Below, piece by piece: positions 1-7,031 of a DNA stretch of 10,675 nucleotides. A program made the position numbers and the translations under genes. This stretch comes from an uncultured Eubacterium sp. (GTDB lineage: Bacteria; Bacillota_A; Clostridia; Lachnospirales; Lachnospiraceae): the NCBI GenBank assembly GCA_948759685.1, contig CAQBGY010000086.1, forward strand, positions 1-10,675, in the 5' to 3' direction. The notes below the pieces were generated by a model. It made no database searches, was not told where the DNA came from, and saw nothing but the letters and a program-made list of their open reading frames with translations. The first letter of the stretch is position 1. The number at the start of each line of letters is the position of its first letter.

Positions 1-322
1 CTCTTAGATTATCAAAATAATTTGACCGAAAGACAGGGAAATAGGCAGTAAGCAATAAAACAAATAACCCCCAACGCATCCAAGAGTTAAAAATCGGAGA
101 CGGGTTTCCCAATAATATACTCAACGCGCATACAATTATAAAAATAACCGCACTTCCAGATACTCCTTGTTGTTTGACTATCGACAACAACGATAAAAAA
201 GTCAGTAAAATATAGTACAATACCGAGCTATATGGCATTGGCCCCAAGAATAAACCGGATGGAATCAAAACCATGCTAATAGCTAACCAATTGTTTCTGA
301 TGAAACGTACAGACTGATTCAT
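1..322 (-). CDS. Polytopic membrane protein, 5' fragment; candidate Wzy polymerase / O-antigen ligase family
   Basis: The first 107 codons of a gene that continues beyond the left edge with no stop. The start is fixed by an ATGA overlap with the upstream GT4 gene. At least four hydrophobic segments are visible, at about residues 13-29, 32-49, 56-71 and 84-97. Between the last two lies GNPSPIFNSWMRWGLF (72-87), a stretch I associate with O-antigen polymerase/ligase-like proteins of Bacteroidales polysaccharide loci. A Wzy polymerase is the expected missing partner of the Wzx flippase and Wzc kinase, and this is the only candidate in the window. The large periplasmic loop that would settle it is outside. 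An alternative is another transport or modification membrane protein. Confidence 0.6.
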   Translation of the reverse strand, partial: MNQSVRFIRNNWLAISMVLIPSGLFLGPMPYSSVLYYILLTFLSLLSIVKQQGVSGSAVIFIIVCALSILLGNPSPIFNSWMRWGLFVLLLTAYFPVFRSNYFDNLR

Positions 323-1536
323 ACTCCGATATCAGTTAGGAATTTGGATACTAAGCTATTTATATCAAATGGATATTTATATGTCTGAGCTTGTGGTATT
401 TGCATTTGTCTAAGTATGATCTTTGCCAGCTGAATATGGTCCATCGGGCTTATAGCCCACTTAAGTATTTGATCTTCATTAAGATATTCTGAAATTCCTT
501 GATCAATACAACAAACAAATGGAACTCCGCAAGCCGCCGCTTCAGCAAAAACACAACCAAAACCTTCAAAATAACTTGGCAATACAAATAAATCGAATGT
601 ATTTATCAGTGTTGGTAATACAGAATGATCCACCTCCCTTAAAAATTCGACATTTCTGTCTATTCCCGATTTTTCAACATATTCCTTACAATCATTTATT
701 AATGGGCCACTCCCTATAAGTTGGATCTTGATATTTTTAATATTTTGTATATTAACTAAATGGTCCGTTGCTTTCAATAAAGTCAGTTGATTTTTCCAAT
801 CAATAAAATTGCCAATACATCCAATTTTAAAATCTATTGTGCATCTATTGATATCGGATCGTTTAAACTTAGACAGATCGACTCCATTGTGTAAAACAAT
901 TATATTTTTCATAAAAGGAGCCTTTAACCTCAAGATCTTAGCTTGCTTCAATCTATTTCTATATGGTTGGAAATGTTCTTGATCGCCGAAATCCGGGAAA
1001 GAAACAAGGTTCCGTTTGACATAATTACTGATACAAACATGGACATCTATATTTTTAAATATTTTAATGCTATTTTTAGCTCGTACCCATAAATTTGCTA
1101 GATTACCTGCATACAATCCATTCAAAATGGTATATGGATCTGGATCATGATGATGGAGAAGTGTTTTTATCCGGTGGTTCTTTTCTTTTAATGCTAAAGC
1201 AAAAATGCCTAATGGCCCGGTATGAGAATGCGCTATTGTAATATCATCAAAATCTATCTTAAGCCTATCTAATGCGTTTAAAAATAATGATTTATTTACA
1301 AAATTCAAAATGCCATTTAGTAAATAGGAGGGCATTTGAATTATCGGGAATAGTCGTACGTTTATACCTTGATAGGTGTATTCTTGTCGTTTGTCGGATA
1401 ATGCTTTCGGTACAAAAACTAAGACTTTATCAAATTTGCCACTATTTATTATTGCTTTAGCAAAGTCATATACAAATGGACCTCTAAAATTTGTGTCAGA
1501 AGGGAAAAATGGAGTGATGATTATATATGTGCTCAT
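319..1536 (-). CDS. GT4-family glycosyltransferase
   Basis: 405-residue GT-B, family 4 enzyme, the last glycosyltransferase before the membrane protein at the left edge. It starts with IIITPFFPSDTNFRGPFVYD (5-24), typical of the subgroup whose loop reads FRGPFV rather than GGxE. Further on come AHSHTGPLG (102-110), LLHHHDPDPY (126-135) and VLHNGVDLSKF (214-224). The donor domain opens IGCIGNFIDWKNQ (238-250), with Asn where many relatives have Arg, then IGSGP (274-278) and the E-x7-E motif in EGFGCVFAEA (Glu324, Glu332). A basic segment at about 181-210 separates the two domains. The stop overlaps the following start in ATGA. No clear ribosome binding site precedes the ATG at 1536. The substrate is unknown. 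Confidence 0.92.
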   Translation of the reverse strand: MSTYIIITPFFPSDTNFRGPFVYDFAKAIINSGKFDKVLVFVPKALSDKRQEYTYQGINVRLFPIIQMPSYLLNGILNFVNKSLFLNALDRLKIDFDDITIAHSHTGPLGIFALALKEKNHRIKTLLHHHDPDPYTILNGLYAGNLANLWVRAKNSIKIFKNIDVHVCISNYVKRNLVSFPDFGDQEHFQPYRNRLKQAKILRLKAPFMKNIIVLHNGVDLSKFKRSDINRCTIDFKIGCIGNFIDWKNQLTLLKATDHLVNIQNIKNIKIQLIGSGPLINDCKEYVEKSGIDRNVEFLREVDHSVLPTLINTFDLFVLPSYFEGFGCVFAEAAACGVPFVCCIDQGISEYLNEDQILKWAISPMDHIQLAKIILRQMQIPQAQTYKYPFDINSLVSKFLTDIGV

Positions 1537-1551
1537 CTTGAGTTTTAGATA

Positions 1552-2763
1552 CTATATGATTCTTTTCAGGAATCGTTTTAGCCAGATAGGCAAAATTCGA
1601 GCTAATTTATGCGATTTCACTATCTCAGGCATTTTAAATTTATCCAATGATGTTGGATTTGGAATCAGACGATAGTCATGAGAGTTTATTATACTTGAAA
1701 ATAATTGAACATATTCAAGACCTTGTTTTTGCAAACTAAATTGTGTGCAAACTTTTTCCCTTGCATTTTTACCAATTAATTTTCTCAACGAACGATCTTC
1801 ACATAACGTTTTAATTGCTTTTGCAAAGCCGGCGATATCATTACGCTCCACAAGAAAACCTTCTGTTCCAGAGGTCAAAATCATATCGGTGACCTTTGGA
1901 ATATGAGAAGCTACACAACATAAACTGGCAGCCATGGCTTCTGCAAGAGCTAATCCAAACCCTTCATGGTTGGATGGCATAACCATTATATCGTATTGAG
2001 ATAATATTCCAGGAATTTCAGATGGATTTAAACATCCGCGATATTTAATAACATCTGAAACACCATATTTTTCATTTAGTTTATAAAATCGATTTTCATA
2101 CCCCCAATGGAAATAACCATAAAAGTCCCATTCGAATTTAACCCCCTGTTTTTTTAAAATATTTGCAATTTGAGGAATTTTATCGCATCCTTTCGTATAA
2201 TCTTCGATCCTACCGAAAAAAATGATTTTTGAAGAATCATGATTTGCATTTGAAAATGAGGATGGAGAATAGAGCGTGGTATCAATTGCATTTGTTATCA
2301 AATTTATTTTGTTGTGCTCTTTTTTTAGTGCTTTCAAAAGCCTATCACGTATTCCCCAACTAATAGCAACAAAGGCAGAGACTCTTTCATGATAAGCTAA
2401 AGCAATTTTTAATGCGGAAGGTGTGATACTATGCACTGAAACCACAACTCTTATATCGTCTCTTAGATAGGGTATTACACAAGCCCAATTAGGGGAACCG
2501 AAATGAGAGAATATAGAACATGAGACATCATTATTAATTGTAGTAACCATGTCTGCAATTATATCTTCTACCAATGGTTCCTCTTCTTGGTCTCGGATAA
2601 AAATAGGATGAAATTCTTCAACATATCCTGGAATCAGGATCTTATTCCAAGCGTGGATGGGTTGGACATCGATCCCTTGTTTCCGAAGAGTTCGCATTAG
2701 ATTGATGGCTTCGGTCCCCATCCCATCTTGCCTGATATCATTAAAACCAAATATAATTTTCAT
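1552..2763 (-). CDS. GT4-family glycosyltransferase
   Basis: 403-residue GT-B, family 4 enzyme. The first strand and loop are MKIIFGFNDIRQDGMGTEAINL (first 22 residues), a GMGTE variant of the usual GGxE loop. The donor domain shows IIFFGRIEDYTKGCDK (180-195), FYGYF (214-218), a CLNPSEIP segment (244-251) and the E-x7-E motif in EGFGLALAEAMA (Glu267, Glu275). The last 20 residues alternate hydrophobic and basic (LARILPIWLKRFLKRII), an amphipathic-helix pattern suited to peripheral membrane binding. The ATG at 2763 is set by the 4-bp overlap with the upstream gene, and a 15-bp gap separates the TAG stop from the next ATG. It probably adds one sugar of the repeat unit; donor and linkage are unknown. 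Confidence 0.92.
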   Translation of the reverse strand: MKIIFGFNDIRQDGMGTEAINLMRTLRKQGIDVQPIHAWNKILIPGYVEEFHPIFIRDQEEEPLVEDIIADMVTTINNDVSCSIFSHFGSPNWACVIPYLRDDIRVVVSVHSITPSALKIALAYHERVSAFVAISWGIRDRLLKALKKEHNKINLITNAIDTTLYSPSSFSNANHDSSKIIFFGRIEDYTKGCDKIPQIANILKKQGVKFEWDFYGYFHWGYENRFYKLNEKYGVSDVIKYRGCLNPSEIPGILSQYDIMVMPSNHEGFGLALAEAMAASLCCVASHIPKVTDMILTSGTEGFLVERNDIAGFAKAIKTLCEDRSLRKLIGKNAREKVCTQFSLQKQGLEYVQLFSSIINSHDYRLIPNPTSLDKFKMPEIVKSHKLARILPIWLKRFLKRII

Positions 2764-4016
2764 TTCAAACTTCTTTTTACATATGCTAATATTCTATAGC
2801 CCTTGGTCATAAATGAGGCAAAGGATTTAAATTTGTGGAATAGTATTTTTTCCATATAGTCACAAAAATCAATTTTCCACTTGTTTTCCTCCAATTGTAA
2901 ATTCCATGCACGTACCAATTCGGAAATAGCATATGGAGAAATGGAGTTGTTGTAATTCCGCTTTTTATAGAAAAGCTGGTACCAGCTATCCAAAACATTT
3001 GCATCGTTAAATTTATTTATGGATTCACGAGCTTCTTGGCTTAATTTATTTAAATTCGAAGCATCTAAGAATAAATTTACTATACTATCGGCCATACCCG
3101 CTACATCTCCGTGTTCATGGCTAATAATTCCTTTACCATCAGCAACGAGATCAAGAAATGGTATTCGATACATTACGCTTGGAATCCCGTGTTGTTTTGC
3201 CTCGGCAAGTACAAGACAAAAAGATTCTGTTATTGATGTTAGAAGATGGAGAGAAGCAGTCTGATAAAATTTCTCCGGGTCTGAAGTTTGTTCAATGAAA
3301 ATGACATTATCAGCGATATTTAGCCTTTCAGCTTCCTCTTTTAATGCATGTTTTAATTGCCCAACACCCACCATTACCAAATGGACATCTGGAATTTTCT
3401 GAGTAACTAAATGTAATATCTTTATTGCGTCAAATGGTCTTTTTTGGGGAACACCTCTACCAATCCAAATAATTTCATGTGGATTTTTGCGAGTGTTGTT
3501 ATCCAATGAGACGTGGTTATGTATAAAGGGATTTTGCACATGGTATGCATTCAGACCTAATGAACTCCAACATTCAGCATCTAAAGCTGAAACACAAGCG
3601 ATAGCATCTGCTTTGGATCCTACCGATAGCACTGAAGAGTATAAAGAGGCTGCCTCGTTAAATATTATAGGGGATTGAAACGAAAAATGCACCATTAAAG
3701 CAACTTTGCAATTAAGCATATGTGCCACCTCGATATCATTCAATAGGGTGATGCTTGATGGATCATGAACTATCAGCCATTCAGCTTGCATCTCTTCTAA
3801 AATTCGCTTCAATGTTGTCGAACGTTCGCTGTCTTTTGGTAAAACAGCTGTATTACATTGAATTTTGTCTGCCAAGAACGCAATTGGCTCAGATGTTAAG
3901 AGAACTATATTTGACGATACAGTTTGAAATATTCGTGATAACTCAATTATGACTCTTTCTATTCCACCTACATTTTCTAAACTTTTGTAATATATTGCAA
4001 TTCTGGGATAGTTCAT
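2760..4016 (-). CDS. GT4-family glycosyltransferase
   Basis: 418-residue GT-B, family 4 enzyme, expected to act on the lipid-linked oligosaccharide at the inner membrane. The acceptor domain begins PRIAIYYKSLENVGGIERV with the GG loop (17-18). The donor domain has IIWIGRGVPQKRP (182-194), MVGVGQ (215-220) and the E-x7-E motif in ESFCLVLAEA (Glu264, Glu272). About 60 residues follow the usual GT4 end, rich in aromatic and basic residues and finishing TKGYRILAYVKRSLK, which could hold the protein to the membrane. The start overlaps the upstream acyltransferase stop by one base (TGATG), and the stop overlaps the next start in ATGA, so three genes here are translationally linked. Family assignment is firm; substrate is not predictable. 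Confidence 0.92.
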   Translation of the reverse strand: MNYPRIAIYYKSLENVGGIERVIIELSRIFQTVSSNIVLLTSEPIAFLADKIQCNTAVLPKDSERSTTLKRILEEMQAEWLIVHDPSSITLLNDIEVAHMLNCKVALMVHFSFQSPIIFNEAASLYSSVLSVGSKADAIACVSALDAECWSSLGLNAYHVQNPFIHNHVSLDNNTRKNPHEIIWIGRGVPQKRPFDAIKILHLVTQKIPDVHLVMVGVGQLKHALKEEAERLNIADNVIFIEQTSDPEKFYQTASLHLLTSITESFCLVLAEAKQHGIPSVMYRIPFLDLVADGKGIISHEHGDVAGMADSIVNLFLDASNLNKLSQEARESINKFNDANVLDSWYQLFYKKRNYNNSISPYAISELVRAWNLQLEENKWKIDFCDYMEKILFHKFKSFASFMTKGYRILAYVKRSLK

Positions 4017-5011
4017 CAGGCAATTTTTTTCTTTCCTATAAGGAAGGGTGCATATTTATTAATTAAAATAATAATCGGTACTTCTATTAATACAATTATA
4101 GCAAAAACCAGCCATCTACCGAAAACGGGTCCGTTTGAAGATATGATATTTTGACAAAAAGGACTATATATAATCAACATATGCGTCACATAAACTATAA
4201 TAGAATTAATTCCAAAAAATTCAAAAATGCTGAACAATTCTGATATTTTATTACTTCGGAAAATCCCCAAAAGTAAAGCTGTCAACATTATTGTATAGGG
4301 AACAATTTTTAATAAATATGGAATTGGAATCCATCTAAAGATGATAGAATAGACAATAAAGCTAATTAGCCATGGCCAATATTTAAAATTTGACAAAAAG
4401 TATTTTTTAAAATACCAGCCAATTACGAAATATATCTGATATACCAAGAATGGTCCTATAGGGAACCATGGATTCTCGTATATAGTATGAAATGGCTCAT
4501 GCTGCTTTAATCCGGTCAAAAGCGATCCTGACAAATATAATATTATTGCAATTAATATGATAACCAATTCTTTCTTGTAACATTTTATATGATAAAAAAG
4601 ATAATTATATAATATATGAGTCGTAAATAAAGCCATTAAAAACCACAGTATATTGACACGTAAATAAGAATAATTTGTCAGCAGACCAAATGTATGACTT
4701 AGATCAATGTGTTGTTCGGATATATATCTTGGAACATCAAACTTAAAGAGTGCTACACACCAAGATATAAGCCAAAACCAAAGTAATGGGATTATTAATG
4801 AATTATATTTCTTGATAATCAAAGCTTTAGTGTTAATGGGATTAAAGAAAAATCCTGAAAACAGGAAAAATATTCCCATTTGAGCGGCTGCATCAGGAAT
4901 TGGAGGGTTCAATTCCAAATGCATTAATACAACCCAAATAATTGTAATCCCCTTGATAATATCAATCTCGCGATACCGGGATTGTGATTTTGTTGTCTTC
5001 ATTAGCTCCAT
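4016..5011 (-). CDS. Acyltransferase-3 family membrane protein (second of two)
   Basis: 331-residue polytopic membrane protein of the acyltransferase-3 family (PF01757). The opening signature is RYREIDIIKGITIIWVVLMH (12-31), with Arg14 and His31 at the conserved positions. It is followed by FFLFSGFFF (48-56), the YNSLIIPLLWFW segment (69-80) and NSIIVYVTHML (269-279) near the end; about ten hydrophobic helices are visible. It is divergent from the other acyltransferase in the window and so probably acylates a different position or sugar. Two starts are possible: ATG at 5011, giving a 10-bp overlap, or the fourth-codon ATG at 5002, which forms TAATG with the previous stop. Neither has an ideally spaced ribosome site, and the N-terminal difference of three residues does not affect the call. 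Its TGA shares a base with the next ATG. Confidence 0.88.
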   Translation of the reverse strand: MELMKTTKSQSRYREIDIIKGITIIWVVLMHLELNPPIPDAAAQMGIFFLFSGFFFNPINTKALIIKKYNSLIIPLLWFWLISWCVALFKFDVPRYISEQHIDLSHTFGLLTNYSYLRVNILWFLMALFTTHILYNYLFYHIKCYKKELVIILIAIILYLSGSLLTGLKQHEPFHTIYENPWFPIGPFLVYQIYFVIGWYFKKYFLSNFKYWPWLISFIVYSIIFRWIPIPYLLKIVPYTIMLTALLLGIFRSNKISELFSIFEFFGINSIIVYVTHMLIIYSPFCQNIISSNGPVFGRWLVFAIIVLIEVPIIILINKYAPFLIGKKKIA

Positions 5012-6153
5012 TTTCCTTGAATCAGTTTATCCCATAGAGGAAGTATTTGGTCTCCAGTATATTGATATGCCTTTACTATTGCCAATTCAGATAATTTTGA
5101 TAATTTATGCGGAGCCATGCACAGACCCCGTAATGCCTCTGCATAATCTGCCAACTTAAAAGGTTCTACTAAAACGCCACATTCCCCGTCATCTAAAATC
5201 TCTGAAGCCGTAGGATAGCTGTTAAACACGACAGGAACACATCCAAATGCCATTCCTTCTACTAACGTCATCCCAAAACTTTCATGAGTCGACACTAATG
5301 TTATTATTTTAGCCTTTTTGTAATACGCTGTCGGATCTTTTCGCCCCTCAAAATGTACACGTTTCAAATTCATTTTATCGCTCAATGATTCATACCATCT
5401 TCGGTCAGGGCCATCACCAAGTATTACAAGATCCCAATTATTCAAATTATTTTCTACAATTGACCATGCTTTTATTAACCGATCAACCCGCTTGGTCTCA
5501 TATTGAAGTCTTCCGACATATAATATTATATTCTCTTTTTTTTTGATAAAGTTTTCAGGAGTTAAAATATTTATATTGGGGATTATTTTGATCTTTGATG
5601 AATATTCTTTTAATCCGGTTAGAAAAACGATCTGCTTTTTGAATTCCTCATTGAGTACAATAAACTCGTCCGAGTATTCCAAAATTGTTGTATAATTTGA
5701 CCTAAACAACTTCAGTGCATTATACTGATTAATCGGTTTTTTTAATATCTTAAAGACGCTAGTTAGAGATCTTAAATCAAAATCCGCATAATATTCTTTC
5801 CCGAATCCTTGGAAAGCGGCAAAATGCAAACACGTAATTATCTGAACTTTAGTCTTTAATTTCAAATGGTTGAATAATTGTACATCGGATGTATTTCCTC
5901 CCTCATTGATCAATACATCGATCTGATTTTCATTAATTACTTTTTCAATAAATTCAATGTTGTCGTTTGAGATTATGTCTTGTGACGGGAGATAAAAAAT
6001 GGGGAAATCACATCGCTCTTCAGACCTATATTTTGCCAAGGTAATAATGTCATGGCCTTTTAGGTGCAAACAAGACGCCAAATTATGGGCTGCTCGTTCA
6101 GTCCCTCCTTTAAAAGGATTGATTATATTCTCAAAATAAATAAGGAATCTCAT
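5002..6153 (-). CDS. GT4-family glycosyltransferase (start corrected to ATG at 6153)
   Basis: 383 residues from the chosen ATG; GT-B fold, family 4, retaining. The N-terminal acceptor domain shows the glycine-rich loop NPFKGGTERAAHNLA (12-26). The C-terminal nucleotide-sugar domain shows ILYVGRLQYETKR (210-222), GDGPDR (246-251) and the E-x7-E motif in ESFGMTLVEG (Glu291, Glu299). An in-frame TTG 15 bp further upstream at 6168 would extend the protein by five residues. I reject it because the ATG at 6153 makes the same ATGA stop-start overlap with the previous gene that recurs in this operon, and MRFLIYFEN is a normal first strand for the family. A run of nine A bases in the coding strand (codons 204-206, Lys-Lys-Lys) is a slippage hazard just before the donor domain. 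The sugar transferred is unknown. Confidence 0.92.
   Translation of the reverse strand: MRFLIYFENIINPFKGGTERAAHNLASCLHLKGHDIITLAKYRSEERCDFPIFYLPSQDIISNDNIEFIEKVINENQIDVLINEGGNTSDVQLFNHLKLKTKVQIITCLHFAAFQGFGKEYYADFDLRSLTSVFKILKKPINQYNALKLFRSNYTTILEYSDEFIVLNEEFKKQIVFLTGLKEYSSKIKIIPNINILTPENFIKKKENIILYVGRLQYETKRVDRLIKAWSIVENNLNNWDLVILGDGPDRRWYESLSDKMNLKRVHFEGRKDPTAYYKKAKIITLVSTHESFGMTLVEGMAFGCVPVVFNSYPTASEILDDGECGVLVEPFKLADYAEALRGLCMAPHKLSKLSELAIVKAYQYTGDQILPLWDKLIQGKWS
5536..5544 (-). repeat. A9 homopolymer inside the GT4 gene
   Basis: Nine consecutive A on the coding strand encode Lys204-206. It is the longest homopolymer I found in the window. Losing one base brings TAA within five codons, and gaining one brings TGA within about fifteen codons. 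Either change would remove the donor-binding half of the enzyme. This is the layout of a simple contingency locus, but AT-rich genes carry such runs by chance. Confidence 0.45.
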
Positions 6154-7031
6154 TGGATGAAAGGGCAATAATCCATTAATTGTTGTGTTAAATCAATCTT
6201 TTTCTTGCGCCATTTTAATATTTGTGCCTCTATACGGTTTATTTTTATCTCTGATTTTTGCATTGCTTCTCGATCCTGTCCAATTGATTTGAAAAAATCA
6301 TGATACTTAAATTCCCCACCAATTATCTTATTCGATAATCGAATCCATACATTTGGGATATTATAGGCTTCTGCAATAATTAAACCATGTAGTGAAGATG
6401 AAACAATCATTTCACATTGATTGATCTGATCGATTATATTTCGCCAGTCGTTATTATAATTTCTTAAATCAATTATTTTTATCTCTTTATTTATTGCCAA
6501 TTGCTGTATAATTTCATGGTCTCTTTCCGATACATGGGGGATTAGCCCGATACGATATTTTTCTTTAAAATTTGGATTATAGTATTTTGGTAATAATAAT
6601 GCGGGATCTCCATAAACTTTCGGGCAGTTAATGCCTTGGCTAAGCAGGAAATCTCTTGTCATTGGGCCTCTTACAGCCAAAACTTTTTGTGGTTTTGCCA
6701 AAAGTGGATAATCCGCGTTTATCGCCCCGCTACCCCATATTACACTATTCTGCGTTGTCAACCAATTTATTATACTTCCGATACACATATAATTCACCAA
6801 CGTTTTTCCTTTTATCCACGGAAACAATAAATTATATGGTATAACAGTTTTACCACTGATTAGAGTCGGAAGGATAATATTTATATCATCGCCCCAATTT
6901 TCATTCATCAAATTGAGCCCATGAGGTTTAAATATTCCATTTATAACTATACTTTTTTCAGGAAAAATACTTAATTGAAGACTGTATTTTGCCTGCAAAA
7001 ATTTAAACTGAAAGCGCCCTAATACGTCCAT
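6150..7031 (-). CDS. Polysaccharide pyruvyltransferase family protein
   Basis: 293 residues matching the polysaccharide pyruvyltransferase family (PF04230, as in CsaB, ExoV and Pvg1), soluble enzymes that transfer a pyruvate ketal from phosphoenolpyruvate to a sugar. Motifs in order are IFKPHGLNLMNENWGDDIN (33-51), VIWGSGAI (97-104), VRGPMTRDFL (120-129), YGDPALLLP (140-148), IGLIPHV (161-167) and SSSLHGLIIAEAYNIP (211-226), whose His215 matches the conserved active-site histidine. The start overlaps the upstream acyltransferase gene by 29 bp but has a good GGAGA site. Starting at Met42 instead would remove the residues just before NWGDD. The stop TGA overlaps the next ATG in ATGA. The product likely puts a negative charge on the polymer. 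Some family members act on other ligands, so pyruvylation is inferred. Confidence 0.88.
   Translation of the reverse strand: MDVLGRFQFKFLQAKYSLQLSIFPEKSIVINGIFKPHGLNLMNENWGDDINIILPTLISGKTVIPYNLLFPWIKGKTLVNYMCIGSIINWLTTQNSVIWGSGAINADYPLLAKPQKVLAVRGPMTRDFLLSQGINCPKVYGDPALLLPKYYNPNFKEKYRIGLIPHVSERDHEIIQQLAINKEIKIIDLRNYNNDWRNIIDQINQCEMIVSSSLHGLIIAEAYNIPNVWIRLSNKIIGGEFKYHDFFKSIGQDREAMQKSEIKINRIEAQILKWRKKKIDLTQQLMDYCPFIQ

Noticed and set aside
519..719. Plus-strand open frame of 66 codons (and similar ones at 1272-1460, 1376-1675, 3019-3264, 3487-3678, 3755-3952, 4953-5159, 6636-6844, 7259-7486)
   Set aside because: All lie antisense within strongly supported minus-strand genes, have no recognisable domain or ribosome site, and are expected by chance opposite AT-rich coding sequence.
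2748..2755. TATATTTG on the minus strand, matching the Bacteroidota TAnnTTTG promoter element
   Set aside because: It lies just inside the coding region of the GT4 gene that starts at 2763, so it would transcribe from within the gene. I saw no convincing partner element, and such matches are frequent in sequence this AT-rich.
2807..3004. Second minus-strand frame of 65 codons inside the GT4 gene 2760-4016
   Set aside because: It is fully contained in another frame of a clear glycosyltransferase with no motif of its own. The 63-codon frame at 10265-10456 inside wzx is rejected for the same reason.
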